A stretch of DNA of 64,000 bases from Symbiodinium natans (GCA_905221605.1 CAJNDS010000297.1:79501-143500), one strand, 5' to 3'. Positions 1 through 9,999 are shown, counted from the stretch's first letter. Notes: generated by a model not told the origin, from the sequence alone. Translations and numbers: made by a program.

Positions 1-87
1 ATCCAGCACCTTGCAATACCCAGCAAAACCCTGGCAAGACATAGCCAAGACAGGGATGCCCATCTTCTTCCGTACAATCAGTTTTCC

Positions 88-177
88 GGTTCTCTTAGAA
101 ACCCCATCAGCCGAACAGAGTTTTGTGAGCTCGGTTCTCGAAGAAACCCCATCAGCCGAACAGAGTTTTGTGAGCTC
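88..177. repeat. Tandem duplication, 2 x 45 bp
   Basis: Two adjacent 45-bp units (88-132 and 133-177) each start GGTTCTC and contain AACCCCATCAGCCGAACAGA. They differ at about one position near the start. The 45-bp period is a multiple of three. Confidence 0.9.
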
Positions 178-557
178 GCCAATTCCCTGAGCCCTCGAAT
201 CTGTTGTGGAAAGCCTTGGCGTCCGAGGCAGGAGGTCCTTGCCACCAGTGGACTGCCCAAGCCGAGCTGAAGGTAGGGTTTCGGGGTTTTGGCTTAGGGT
301 CCCCACAGTTTGGGGTGCGGATTGGGGGAGCAAAAAGGTGTTGCGTTTTGGGATGCTGACTCAGCATGTGTGGGGGCTACAGTGCTCTTGCAACAGGGTT
401 CTTAAGGGGCCGATGGTTCAAGTTCAAGAGGGAGGGTAAGTAGGGAAGCTATGAGAGTTCTTCCCACCTTGGGAATGCCTTCCCTGTAGTTTAAGTAACC
501 TGATGCAACCCATTGCCCTGAAGGTGCTCCCGGTGATCGCAGCTTGATGAAGTATAA
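178..557. other. Unassigned, intron-like
   Basis: Short open frames only. A possible exon ends near 272 at AAG before GTAGGG, and 275-430 holds degenerate TTTAGGG-like text (TTTCGGGG, GGCTTAGGG). No recognisable product. Confidence 0.3.
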
Positions 558-881
558 CCTCTCGGCCCACGGTGCCACTGCTCACACGCGCCTGGAGTCT
601 CTCCTCGGGAGAGCCCGGGGCTGTGTGCTGCAGCGTGCGACTCCACGCCAGGCTGCAATGGCTTTGCCAAGTGCTACTGCAATCAATACACCGAGCCTAG
701 GTGCCGGCCGAAGCACAAGACCTGTCACGGCCCCGTTGCACATGAAGCTACGGCAGCCAAAGAAGGCTGCCAGTCGTTCTACGATGACTGGTCTATGGTG
801 AGTTGTCCATCTGACCAGAGACGAGGCACACTTCCCTCATGCCGAACCATGCCCTTCGATGCAAGCTGTCGCCCTTGCTGA
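558..881 (+). CDS. Cysteine-rich exon, PAN/apple-like, probably 3' terminal
   Basis: An open frame without an internal start runs from after the stop at 555-557 to a stop at 879-881. It is rich in cysteine: the part around 624-730 reads CAAACDSTPGCNG, then KCYCNQYTEPRC and KHKTC, and later cysteines follow in SCPSD, PSCRT and SCRPC. The pattern C-x3-C-x4-PGCNGF resembles PAN/apple-type extracellular domains, but this is a weak family call. A canonical-looking donor (ATG before GTGAGT) lies at 797/798, so the exon may instead end there; the frame remains cysteine-rich beyond it, which favours reading to the stop. The 5' edge is not defined. Confidence 0.45.
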   Translation, partial: PLGPRCHCSHAPGVSPRESPGLCAAACDSTPGCNGFAKCYCNQYTEPRCRPKHKTCHGPVAHEATAAKEGCQSFYDDWSMVSCPSDQRRGTLPSCRTMPFDASCRPC

Positions 882-1268
882 CTACCGACATCACCCTTCC
901 CTTAAAGAGGAACTACCAGGACTTGGACGCGGAACTCCAGCCCCCGCCAACCGTCGCATGAGTGCCTTGCAGGGAGACTCTTGAGGTCCCCTCTGCTTTG
1001 CCACACGGCTCAGGACTCTGCGCACACTGGAAAAAGATCGTGGTTTGAGGGCAGCGCGCCATAATGCATGCCCGAAGACGGCGAGCATAATCTAGAGCAA
1101 CCCCCCGCCTGAGCGCCTGGTTGAACTACCCGGATTCACCCGGTATTCCCTGCCGCTGCAACATGCGTCCTTTGGCGTTTCTTTGGTGCGTTACTGGGTT
1201 CCGGCCTGTCTCCCCAATCGTAAAAGTGCCGGCTTGAAAGTTCATACTAACCTCCTTTCCAACCTCAG
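882..1268. other. Unassigned stretch
   Basis: No array, element or family motif was seen. A pyrimidine-rich run ends in CCTCAG at 1268, the likely acceptor of the next exon. Confidence 0.3.
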
Positions 1269-1323
1269 CTGATGGAGTGCATCGCTATGTTTTCGCAACC
1301 ATCCAGAATTTCCCGAAGCCCCG
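1269..1323 (+). CDS. Small exon, product unknown
   Basis: A polypyrimidine tract ending CAG precedes an open frame reading LMECIAMFSQPSRISRSP. The exon ends where GTTTAGGG repeats begin, so the donor would be GT inside the telomere-like array. This exon/array arrangement recurs across the window. No family was recognised. Confidence 0.4.
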
Positions 1324-1361
1324 GTTTAGGGTTTAGGGTTTAGGGTTTAGGGTTTAGGGTA
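1324..1361. repeat. TTTAGGG array
   Basis: About five copies of the plant-type telomere heptamer, directly after a likely exon end. Confidence 0.95.
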
Positions 1362-2072
1362 AGTTTTGGGTTTAGGATACACCCGGAACCAACCCTAGGA
1401 TCCCCCAGAACTCATGCCGAGGCTGCCCCTCCTAATGCGAAATGGCGAATGCCCCCTCCCAATACAGGACCTTCCCCCAAAGACTGCTTTCCCCCGTGTA
1501 GCCTAGACGGCCTAGGGTTTAGGGCTTCGGGTTTCAGATGTGTTCTCGATTCATGTTAAGCGCAGCAGACTTTGGTCCGCTTTGCCCAAGCTGTCCATTC
1601 CAAGTGCAATAGGGCCCGAGAGAAGTGCAAGCCCTAAACAGCACAAGCCATTCTCTGCTTGCACCCCTTCTGGCGCGCTCAGGAACGGCTCGCGCCAGCG
1701 TTCCACAGTATTGGGCCGCTCCTGCTGCCATTTCAAGATGTCGGGCTTCAGGGGCTTGGCGCTGTCGAGTTCTTGCTATTAACCGTCCTTTAGGGTTTAG
1801 CGTTTAGCGTTTAGGGTTTAGGGCTCCGTTCAGAGAGCCGGCGCATTGCGTTTGACAGGGCCCCCTGAGCATGCGAGAGAGCTTAGGGGTTCAAGGTTTT
1901 GGGTGCTCTTTCCAATACGACCCCATAAGGAGTGCCGTGTTAAGTTGTGATAGGGATCCACACGGTTAAGGAGCATTCTGCATCTGTATGTTAATTGCAT
2001 GCTGAGTCTGGGTACCCCACCCAAATTGCAACCTGAAAGCCCATCCGCGCGGAGCCTCGGTTTCTTTGGAGC
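1362..2072. other. Unassigned, with two short telomere-like tracts
   Basis: Degenerate TTTAGGG runs lie near 1512-1532 and 1790-1823. The frame at 1540-1782 is open on + and partly open on minus, but neither has a family signature. Confidence 0.3.
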
Positions 2073-2198
2073 CTGGCAGCAAAGTGGTACCCCCCTTTGC
2101 TTTTTTGGGGTTTCTGCAGTCCCTTGCCAAAGTAGCAGTAGCCCAGGGCCTACCTCGGAACAGGGTGGCCTTTCCGGAATACGGTCACTGTGCTACCA
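2073..2198 (+). mobile_element. Family C inverted-repeat element, diverged
   Basis: It matches the family C layout: a left part with AAAGTGGTACCC followed by TTTTTTGGGG, a middle with CCCTTGCCAAAG, and a right end ATACGGTCACTGTGCTACCA. Better copies begin TTGGTAGCCCAGTGGTACC and end GGTTACTGGGCTACCAAG. Confidence 0.6.
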
Positions 2199-2440
2199 TG
2201 CCATGTGGAGCTTAAGCTAAGTTGCCATCATTCCAGACTCACCTAAATTAGGCCACGCACATCATTGGTTTAACAATTCCTTGTAAAGTTCAGCCGGGAG
2301 ACTCCCGGAGCCCTCATTTGCCCTAGTGCACATGAGGATCCCCTACGTTCAGATTTCGATCCCGGGAAGGAACATGTCTCACTTGAAGGCGCTAAATACC
2401 CTAAACCCTCTTCAACTGCAGGTGGTCAACTAACCCCCCC

Positions 2441-2507
<67 letters not shown>
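2441..2507. repeat. (AC)n microsatellite
   Basis: About 33 uninterrupted AC dinucleotides after a run of C. Confidence 0.98.
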
Positions 2508-2511
<4 letters not shown>

Positions 2512-2634
2512 GGCCGGCTCCACCGCCAGGTACTACCAGTCCCTCGAAGTTCTGAACACGCTGGAGGCCCTAAGAATATGAAAATATAGCAATATACAGT
2601 ATAGTAGTAGAAGAATTCAAAGCATCAATAAATA

Positions 2635-2699
2635 AGTATGTATATATATATATAAACGTACATGCATACATGCATACATACACACACATACATACATAT
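2635..2699. repeat. TA / CATA microsatellite
   Basis: Runs of TATATA, CATGCATACA and ACACACATACATA. Confidence 0.9.
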
Positions 2700-2843
2700 T
2701 GATATGAGTACGGCTCTGCTAAATCTAAAGTCTTGTGCTCTCTGTGCGCAAAACTGGGGCTCCAGGAGGAATTCATGTCAGGGGCGGCGCTGTAACTTCT
2801 TGCGACCCCTTGGGCTTTAGTTGCCTTTCCTCGGATCCTTTTT

Positions 2844-2957
2844 CTAGGCCCTTGGGATATTCTGTGTTTCCCCCTTGTTGGGTTTAGGACCCCAAACCCT
2901 TAGCCAGGATCGTATGTGCTAGGAATGCTTGTTCAGAATGTTTCAGGGCCATCTTAG
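2844..2957 (+). mobile_element. Family F inverted-repeat element (copy F1)
   Basis: It begins CTAGGCCCTTGGGATATT and ends TTTCAGGGCCATCTTAG, the diverged form of the F termini CTAGGTAGGCCC and GGGGCCATCCTAG, which are inverted repeats of each other. The middle keeps the T-rich run and the TTGGGTTTA of other copies. Confidence 0.7.
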
Positions 2958-3017
2958 TTTTGTTTTCCGAGGGGGTACGCTGAAAAGCCGACGGCTAAAC
3001 GGAAGGCCTTGCCATCA

Positions 3018-3097
3018 TCTAAACCCTAAACCCTAAACCCTAAACCCTAAACCCTAAACCCTAAACCCTAAACCCTAAACCCTAAACCCTAAACCCT
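3018..3097. repeat. CCCTAAA array
   Basis: About 11 perfect copies of the telomere heptamer in C-rich orientation, immediately upstream of a likely exon. Confidence 0.97.
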
Positions 3098-3111
3098 TCG
3101 CGGGCGTGCAG

Positions 3112-3192
3112 GAGCACGCCCCAACCGTTCGGGACCCGCACGCCTACGTCCTTTCGGGCATCCGCAAGGTGGCAGCAGAAGGCGGGGACCAG
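3112..3192 (+). CDS. Small exon, product unknown
   Basis: The stretch between the CCCTAAA array and a TTTAGGG-like tract is open for 27 codons and reads EHAPTVRDPHAYVLSG then IRKVAAEGGDQ. The acceptor is GTGCAG at 3111. Composition is protein-like. The donor is not GT (CAG before TCTTTT). No family was recognised. Confidence 0.5.
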
Positions 3193-3936
3193 TCTTTTAG
3201 GGTTGAGGGTTGAGGGTTTAGGGGTTTGGGAGTTTAGGGTTTGGGGTTTACGTAGGGTTTAGGGTTTAAGGTTCAGGTCTTTGGGTTGAAGGTTTAGGGT
3301 TCAGGGATCAGGGTTAGGTTTCAGGGTTCAGGGTTTGTGGACATTGGTCTATACATCTCCTTGGCCCCGAATCCATATGCTACCCTGTGCAACCTGCAGG
3401 GATTCAGCCTCGACTGTTCCTCAAAAAAGCACGTGTTTGCATATGATTGCGTGGTTCCTGTGCAGTGTTTGTTTCCGGACGTTCATGTACAAACCCTCAA
3501 CGCCCAGCGTTGAAAGCTCCTCCCAGTTAGGGGTCTTTATTCCTTCTTTTGACCCCTAAAAGTTAGCCCTAAACCCCAAACCCTAAACCCCAAACTCTTA
3601 AACCCCAAACCCTAAACCCCAAACCCTAAACCCCAAACCCCTAAACCCCTAAACCCCTAAAACCCCCTGAACCCCTAAAGGTGGCCACGGGCAGCCTGCC
3701 ATGCCGGGACCTCTTCAGCCCAGGGCCAGTGGCTTTAGGGATTTCGGGATTTTGGGTTTAGGGTTTTAGGGTTTAGGGTTTTTGGGGTTTTGGAGTTTTG
3801 GGGTTTTGGGGCTTTAGGGATTTAGGGTTTTAGGTTTTTGGGTTTTTGGGGATTTCGGCATTTAGGTGCAGGGCTTTTGGGGTTTTAGGGTTCAAAAAGG
3901 GTTTGAAGATTTAGGGTTTCCTGGGTTAGGTTTCAG
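3193..3936. repeat. Degenerate telomere-like tracts
   Basis: 3193-3335 and 3735-3930 hold irregular TTTAGGG/TTTTGGGG repeats; 3570-3675 holds CCCCAAA/CCCTAAA repeats. 3335-3559 is a low-confidence open frame with no family signature. Confidence 0.85.
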
Positions 3937-4115
3937 GGTTCTGCCACTACGGCGTGCGAAACGTGCAGAAATGCTGTGGGTGCCTCAAGCGGGCCAATTG
4001 CATTACAGCCCCTCCTCAAAAAGAAGGGTTAAGTGTTGAGGCTCAAAAAGAGCAGCAAGGAACCCCTTCTAGAGGGCCCCGCTATTCCCGTCGAGGAACT
4101 TCTGAGAATGCCTGA
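3937..4115 (+). CDS. Cysteine-containing exon ending in a stop, product unknown
   Basis: After TTTCAG at 3936 the frame reads FCHYGVRNVQKCCGCLKRA, then NCITAPP, and stays open to TGA at 4113-4115. The cluster of five cysteines in the first 20 codons suggests a small metal-binding or disulphide module, but no family can be named. It follows a degenerate TTTAGGG tract rather than CCCTAAA, unlike the firmer exons. Confidence 0.4.
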
Positions 4116-4149
4116 CGCCTTCGCTGCCGAGATCTGAAATTATGCAGGG

Positions 4150-4619
4150 CTCCTGACTAAAACCTGAGATTTAGGGCTTAGTGAGTTTAGGATTTAGGGT
4201 TTAGGGTTTAGGGTTTAGGGTTTAGGACCAACCCTGGGAAGATGTTATCTCTTCCTTCTTTGCATTGAAGAGGATCAGATGGGGAAGTCTCTTCCAAACC
4301 CCAAACCCCAAGGCCCCAAAACCCCAAACCCCAAACCCAAACCCCAAACCCCAAACCCTAAACCCTAAACCCTAAACCATCGCCGAGGGCGCTGCCGGCT
4401 CCGCCGGTTCCGCCGCCACCTCCGGCGGGCAAGGGTGTGGACCCTGGGGGGCTGTCCTGCGGCTTAGGGCGCCCCAAAGGGTTAGGGCTTAGGGCTTAGG
4501 GTTTAGGACTAGGATGTAGGGTTTAGGGTTTGGGGTTTAGGGTTCAGGGTTCAGGGATTAGGGTTTAGGATTTTTGGGGCCTAGTTGATCCTGCGGCTGC
4601 GGGCGCCCCAAGGATTGGT
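4150..4619. repeat. Mixed telomere-like tracts around a GC-rich core
   Basis: TTTAGGG copies at 4190-4227, CCCCAAA/CCCTAAA copies at 4296-4378, and TTTAGGG-like copies at 4480-4580. The core 4379-4475 is GC-rich and could encode an Ala/Gly-rich exon (EGAAGSAGSAATSGG), seen only as an open frame. Confidence 0.8.
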
Positions 4620-4868
4620 GGCGGTATTTTTTCCGTGTTTTTCCGTTTTTGTTTGTAGTTTTTTTCCAAAATAGTCTTCGGAGACCCCCCCTTGCCTCAA
4701 CTCCGACCCCCGCTTAAAAGGGAAAGTTTGCCTCTAAAAACACCCCAAATGAAGGGGGACCCCAGGATCGGCCCCGGGTCCCTATTAAAAATGCGACTTT
4801 TTTAGTACTGAGATCGACGGTCCTGGGTGGGCTCTCGTTTTCTGGATTTTTGGACCAAAACGGCCGCC
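4620..4868. repeat. Left arm of a large inverted duplication
   Basis: 4660-4860 is the near reverse complement of about 7500-7690: it contains AATAGTCTTCGGAGACCCCC and GGTCCCTATTAAAAATGCGA, which reappear inverted there. The T-rich part at 4620-4660 likewise mirrors 8590-8650. Confidence 0.85.
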
Positions 4869-5206
4869 GGAATACTAAATTACGAAGCCGGGTTTTTCTC
4901 CGAATACTGAATTCCGAAGCCGGGCTTCCCTCGAATACTAAACTACGAAGCCGGGCTTCCCCCGAATACTAAATTACGAAGCCGGGCTTCCCCCGGAATA
5001 CTAAATTACGAAGCCGGGCTTCCCCCGAATACTAAATTACGAAGCCGGGCTTCCCCCGGAAGACTAAATTACGAAGCCGGGCTTCCCCCGAATACTAAAT
5101 TACGAAGCCGGGCTTCCCCCGGAATACTAAATTACGAAGCCGGGCTTCCCCCGAATACTAAATTACGAAGCCGGGCTTCCCCCGAAGACTAAATTACGAA
5201 GCCGGG
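4869..5206. repeat. 31/32-bp minisatellite, about 11 copies
   Basis: Tandem units of the form AATACTAAATTACGAAGCCG plus GGCTTCCCCCG. Copies alternate between 31 and 32 bp depending on one extra G. The first two copies are the most diverged. Confidence 0.95.
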
Positions 5207-5209
5207 ACA

Positions 5210-5229
5210 CGCGTGACGCGCGTCACGCG
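5210..5229. repeat. 20-bp perfect palindrome
   Basis: CGCGTGACGCGCGTCACGCG reads the same on both strands. It sits between the minisatellite and a CCTAAAT array and has four CpG-rich half sites. Confidence 0.85.
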
Positions 5230-5234
5230 CGTGA

Positions 5235-5335
5235 TCCTAAATCCTAAATCCAAACCCTAAATCCTAAATCCTAAATCCTCAATCCTAAATCCTAAATCCT
5301 AAACCCTAAACCCTAAATCCTAAATCCTAAAAACC
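5235..5335. repeat. Variant telomere array (CCTAAAT)
   Basis: Mostly CCTAAAT repeats, a TTTAGGG variant with A in place of one G, mixed with a few CCCTAAA copies. Confidence 0.9.
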
Positions 5336-5446
5336 CCAAAAACTCATAATCAGAACACGACCCCATTAAGGTTTAAGTATACGTAGGTAGAGAGGGTTTA
5401 GGGTTTAGGGTGTAGGGTTTAGGGTTTAGGTTTTAGGGTTTAGCTT

Positions 5447-5596
5447 AAAAAAGCGGGGGGGTTGGGGGGGGGCGCAGCCCAAGCGGGGGCGCAGCCCCCC
5501 CCCCATTTGCAAACTCAATGCTTGCATGATGAGTTTGCTTGCATGATGGGTTTCAAGATTCACATGCTTTGAAAGAAGCTAAAAAGCGGGGGGGTT
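5447..5596 (+). repeat. G-rich block unit, copy 1
   Basis: The unit starts GCTTAAAAAAGCGGGG, passes through CGCAGCCC and poly-G/C runs, then GCAAACTCAATGCTTGCATG, and ends GAAGCTAAAAAGCGGGG. Copies lie at 6816-6984 (same strand) and 8285-8456 (inverted). Each is flanked by TTTAGGG arrays. Confidence 0.92.
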
Positions 5597-5781
5597 GGGT
5601 TTAGGGTTTAGGGTTTAGGGTTTAGGGTTTAGGGTTTAGGGTTTAGGGTTTAGGGTTTAGGGTTTAGGGTTTAGGGTTTAGGGTTTAGGGTTTAGGGTTT
5701 AGGGTTTAGGGTTTAGGGTTTAGGGTTTAGGGTTTAGGGTTTAGGGTTTAGGGTTTAGGGTTTAGGGTTTAGGGTTTAGGG
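5597..5781. repeat. TTTAGGG array, about 26 copies
   Basis: Perfect heptamer array of about 185 bp. Unique-looking sequence continues on both sides, so it is interstitial. Confidence 0.98.
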
Positions 5782-5949
5782 TGTGCATGCGAGGTCGCGC
5801 GCTCGGGTGTGAAGCACCCCGGGCCGCGCGCTCGCGTTGCCCGTACACCCGCCCCGGCCACCCAAACTATTCTCAATTAGGGTTTAGGATTCACCCCCCA
5901 ACCCCCCTCAAGGGGGGCTTTCACCTCAACCCAAGACGCATTTCAAGTC

Positions 5950-6464
5950 GTCATCGCCCAGCCCACTTGAGGCTCGAAAGTATGCATTGAGGTTCGAAAA
6001 ACGCTTGGTGGTAACCTCGACCCTGCTCGGGCCGAGGATTCTTGCCCTGTTCGGACCGCCCTGAACACTATAAGTCATCGTCCAGCCCTCTTGAGGCTCG
6101 AAAGCATCTATTGAGGTTCGAAAAACGCCTGGTGGTAACCTCGACCCTGCTCGGGCCGAGGCTTTTTGCCCTGTTCGGACCGCCCTGAACACTAAATCCT
6201 GAACGCTTCGGCCCCTCTGCCTCAGAGGCCCACGCGTTTCAATCTGCCATCGCCCAGCCCTCTTGAGGCTCGAAAGCCTCGACTCGAAAGCACGAAATTT
6301 GAGCAACCAGCCTGCCTGGACGCCCTCGACGGCCCCCTGGTCCAGGAATCCAGCCACCAGGAGGGGGGCCCGGGGGGGGGGTCAGGCCCAAAAATCACGA
6401 AATTGAGCAACCAGCCTGCCTGGACGCCCTCGACGGCCCCCTGGTCCAGGAATCCAGCCACCAG
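5950..6464. repeat. Two tandem duplications (124 bp and about 101 bp)
   Basis: 5950-6073 and 6074-6198 are near-identical 124-bp units containing GGTGGTAACCTCGACCCTGC; a third partial unit starts near 6247. 6289-6362 and 6389-6464 repeat a second unit containing GCAACCAGCCTGCCTGGACG. Confidence 0.88.
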
Positions 6465-6737
6465 GGGCAGGCCCCCGGGGGCGCGGCAAGCCCTCCGAAA
6501 CCCTAGCGACCCCAACGGCCCGAGGTTTGGGGTTCTGCTTTAGTTAACACTAAAGGTGGTCTGGATACGGCCATCCCTTAGGCCAGCAAGGCCAGGGTCG
6601 TTGGCCTGTACAGGACAAGCCGGTGAGGCTTTACCCTCACCTCTCCGCGGCCCGCTCTTTTCGTATGGGCGCTCGGGCTGTGAGCCCTCGGCCAAGCCGT
6701 TCGGGGTCTGTCGCTCGACGGAAGCGACCCCTCACTA

Positions 6738-7100
6738 AGTTTAGGGTTTAGGGTTTAGGGTTTAGGGTTTAGGGTTTAGGGTTTAGGGTTTAGGGTTTAG
6801 GGTTTAGGGTTAGCTTAAAAATGCGGGGGGGTTGGGGGGGGGGGGGGGAGCCCAAGGGGGGGGTTGGGGGGGGGGGGGCGCAGCACCCCCCCATTTGCAA
6901 ACTCAATGCTTGCATGATGAGTTTGCTTGCATGATGGGTTTCAAGATTCACAGCTTTGAAAGAAGCTAAAAAGCGGGGGGGGGTTGGGTTTAGGGGGTTT
7001 AGGGTTTAGGGTTTAGGGTTTAGGGTTTAGGGTTTAGGGTTTAGGGTTTAGGGTTTAGGGTTTAGGGTTTAGGGTTTAGGGTTTAGGGTTTAGGGTTTAG
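6738..7100. repeat. TTTAGGG arrays flanking block unit copy 2
   Basis: Heptamer arrays at about 6738-6812 and 6985-7100 enclose the second G-rich block unit (6816-6984). A truncated start of another unit follows at 7101-7150. Confidence 0.93.
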
Positions 7101-7149
7101 CTTAAAAAAGCGGGGGGGTTGGGGGGGGGGGGCGCAGCCCAAGCGGGGG

Positions 7150-7282
7150 GGGGCTGGCTTGTTTGCTTGCTTGCTTGCTTGTTTGCTTGCTTGCTTGCTT
7201 GATTGCTTGCTTGCTGGTACCGTTGCTTGTTTTCCTTGCTTGCTTGCTGGCTCGCTTGCTTACTTGTTTGCTTGCTTGCGGG
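7150..7282. repeat. (CTTG)n tetranucleotide tract
   Basis: Imperfect TTGC/CTTG repeats. On the minus strand they give a meaningless SKQASKQA frame. Confidence 0.95.
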
Positions 7283-7288
7283 GCCAGA

Positions 7289-7912
7289 CGGCTGCCTTTA
7301 AAATTGAAAAATGCCACCCCCCCTTGACCAAAACTAGGCCGTGAAAAGGTCGCGGTCCCGGCCCTTCATCAGAACTGAGGCTTAAAAACCCTAAAACACC
7401 TTGAAAAACATTGAAAAATCGCAAAAAAAAACATTGAAAAACTCTGAAAAACCTTGAAAACCGTGAAAAACTTGAAATCCTGAAACCGGTGAAGGCTCGG
7501 TTTTGGTCAAGAAACCCAGAAAACGAGAGCCCACCAAGCACCGTCGATTTCAGTACTAAAAAATCGCATTTTTAATAGGGACCCGGGCCGATCCTGGGGT
7601 CCCCCCCTCATTTGGGGTGTTTTTGGAGGCAATCTTTCCCTCTCAAGCGGGGCCGGAGTTTGAGGCAAGGGGGGGTCTCCGAAGACTATTTTGCCCTTAA
7701 AATTGAAAAATGCCACCCCCCCTTGACCAAAACTAGGCTGTGAAAAGGTCGCGGGGGCGGGATTTCATCAGAACTGAGGCTTAAAAACCCTAAAGCACCT
7801 AGAAAAACATTGAAAATCGCAAAAAAACATTGAAAAACTCTGAAAAACCTTGAAAAACTTGAAATCCTGAAACCGGTGAAGGCTCGGTTTTGGCCAAAAA
7901 ATCCAGAAAACC
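7289..7912. repeat. Tandem duplication plus right arm of the inverted duplication
   Basis: 7289-7510 is repeated at 7694-7912 (both contain AAAATTGAAAAATGCCACCC and CCTGAAACCGGTGAAGGCTC). The segment between, 7500-7690, is the reverse complement of 4660-4860. Confidence 0.87.
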
Positions 7913-8106
7913 GACGCGGCTGTGTATTATCCGTGTGCCGAATTGACTAGACGGTGCCGAATCGAGAAAGAATGTTGCGAGCTAAATGATCAACTAAAGT
8001 AAGAAAGAAGATATGTAATTCAGATGAAGAGGGATCTGGGAGGGAGGGGTGATGCCAAACACGTAGGGTGATGACAAAAACCCTTTGTGAATGCTTGGAC
8101 CAGAGA

Positions 8107-8284
8107 TGCTGAACCCTGAACCCTAAACCCTAAACCCTAAACCCTAAACCCTAAACCCTAAACCCTAAACCCTAAACCCTAAACCCTAAACCCTAAACTC
8201 TAAACCCTAAACCCTAAACCCTAAGCCCTAAGCCCTAAACCCTAAACCCTAAACCCTAAACCCTAAACCCTAAACCCTAAACCC
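8107..8284. repeat. CCCTAAA array, about 25 copies
   Basis: Heptamer array with rare variants (CTCTAAA, CCCTAAG), next to the inverted block unit. Confidence 0.97.
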
Positions 8285-8456
8285 AACCCCCCCGCTTTTC
8301 AGCTTCTTTCAAAGCATGTGAATCTTGAAACCCATCATGCAAGCAAACTCATCATGCAAGCATTGAGTTTGCAAATGGGGGGGGGCTGCGCCCCCCCCCA
8401 ACCCCCCCCGCTTGGGCTGCGCCCCCCCCCCCCCCCCAACCCCCCCGCTTTTTTAA
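8285..8456 (-). repeat. G-rich block unit, copy 3 (inverted)
   Basis: Reverse complement of 5447-5596, including GCAAGCATTGAGTTTGC. A degenerate CCCTAAA tract follows at 8457-8510. Confidence 0.9.
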
Positions 8457-8669
8457 GCTAAACCCTAAAACCTAAACCCTACACCCTTAACCCTAAACCC
8501 TAAACCCTGGGTATATAGGGTTTATAGGGGAGGGCTCAGTACCCCCTTGACAGAGGGGGGAAGCCAAGAGGTTCCCGACCAGCAAGCCAGAAAAAAAAAA
8601 TACAAAAAAAACGGAAAAAAAAACTACGGAAAAAAACTACGGAAAAAAAAATCCCAGCCCCCAAGGATT

Positions 8670-9110
8670 TGGGGCTTAGTCTAAGGCAAGCTTCTTGGGC
8701 CCTGAATATGGTCCCTTACTTGGGGGCTCATGGAACTGATTAACCAAACAGACTTATACCCTGCTTATCATACCCTTAAGTGCCCAATATTGCTTAATTA
8801 AGGAATATTCCTTAAATCATATAGGGATCCTTAATATGATTTAAGCTATATTGCTTAGTTCAGCTATTTTGGGCTCTTTGGGGACCCTTAAGTGCCCTTA
8901 GATGGTAAGAAGTACAGTTTTAGTGGGTTAACAAGTACCATGAACCTCCAAGTACCTTCCGTAAAGGGTTCTAAAGTGTCGGCCCGGTCTCCGTCTAAGG
9001 GGACGGACGATGTAACTACCCTGAGAGTTAGGTTCCTTTTTGGGAGACGAGCTGGTTTGGTACTTACCTGATAGCCCAGTATATTAAGCATTTCAGGGAG
9101 GTCATGTAGG
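8670..9110. mobile_element. Family H-like element with family A element inside
   Basis: The segment has the family H text GGGCCCTGAATATGGTCCC on the left and the GAAGTAC...ACCATGAACCTCC region on the right (compare 19058-19190 and 30680-30820). A family A copy lies within at 8781-8883. Confidence 0.5.
8781..8883 (+). mobile_element. Family A palindromic element (copy A1)
   Basis: GCCCAATATTGCTTAATTAA on the left and TTTGGGCTCTTTGGGG on the right enclose the core AGGGATCCTTAATATGATTT. The right arm is more diverged than in other copies and the outer left CCCAAAGAG is missing. Confidence 0.85.
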
Positions 9111-9842
9111 GTACCTAGTTCCCTTATTCCTGTCTACCAACCAGTAGGATGTGGATGTGTGTGTGTGTTAGCGCACCCGCAGTAGGTGTATGTTTCATGT
9201 TTCCTTCTCTCCGGTGACACGGCCTTAAGCTGCCTTCGTGCTCCTCGGTTTCCTAGGCAACGTTTCCTTGTGTGATCCTTCCCACGTTGCTCTGCAAGCA
9301 GGCCCTGTCCCGTAGTCACTAGTCCCATCTTCTGGCCCCACATGGCACTACAAGCAGGCGAGTCCTCGTTGCTTGCTGAGGCCACGCACGGGGCGGTGCG
9401 GCAGAGGACGCTCAGAATCACCTCCAGAAGTGCGGGGCTTTTGTTTCGAATGTTCATATGGCGTCTTGCTTTCAAGCTTACAAGGTAGTCTGTAGTCCTA
9501 CCTGGTGAGAGGCTCACCAACCCTAAACCCTAAACCTTGTCACTGTTGCTGTTGCTAATATGATCGCTTCTCTGCAAGGCCCAGCCAAGATCTCGGTCGA
9601 AATGACACTGGAAGAGCGACTAACGCCCTTTCCCCGTTTGCTTCTAGACCTGCCTGTTTCCCGAAGTCCCCAAATCCGAATGCCGTACACCTCAAAAACC
9701 TTCCTCAACCCGATGAAGCAAAAGGTTTTCTGGACCCTCAATCCTCCGAAGCCCCAAACAAAACTCTGGCATCCCCGATTGAAACCTTCCTACGCCCTCA
9801 GCCACAAAGCAGCACGCTCCGCACTTTCCGGAATCCTATGCT
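9111..9842. other. Unassigned, possible exons
   Basis: A minus-strand frame is open at 9134-9520 and a + frame at 9560-9844. The + frame includes GPAKISVEMTLEERLTPF after a CTGCAAG acceptor-like edge at about 9580, which looks the more protein-like. Two CCCTAAA copies lie at 9521-9535. Confidence 0.3.
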
Positions 9843-9900
9843 GACCACCCTAAACCCTAAACCCTAAACCCTAAGCCCTAAACCCTAAACCCTAAACCCT
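9843..9900. repeat. CCCTAAA array
   Basis: About eight copies, upstream of a likely exon. Confidence 0.95.
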
Positions 9901-9908
9901 ACAAACAG

Positions 9909-9999
9909 ACGTTTGACCCCAGCCTTCCAGCGCTTGGGAGGACAAGGTCGTTCGCCGCCTCGAGCCGGGACCCCCACCTTGAAAGCCGCGGCGCGGCCT
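9909..9999 (+). CDS. Small exon, product unknown
   Basis: It lies between a CCCTAAA array and TTTAGGG repeats, with acceptor AAACAG at 9908. The frame reads TFDPSLPALGRTRSFAAS then SRDPHLESRGAA. No family was recognised. Confidence 0.4.

Noticed and set aside
4869-5206. CRISPR-like array
   Set aside because: Units are contiguous with no unique spacers, and the genome is eukaryotic. The same holds for 46955-47895.
5597-5781. True chromosome end (also 62391-62686)
   Set aside because: Unique-looking sequence and exons continue on both sides and arrays of both orientations are interspersed throughout.
7102-7317. Minus-strand SKQASKQA protein
   Set aside because: Read-out of a CTTG tetranucleotide tract.
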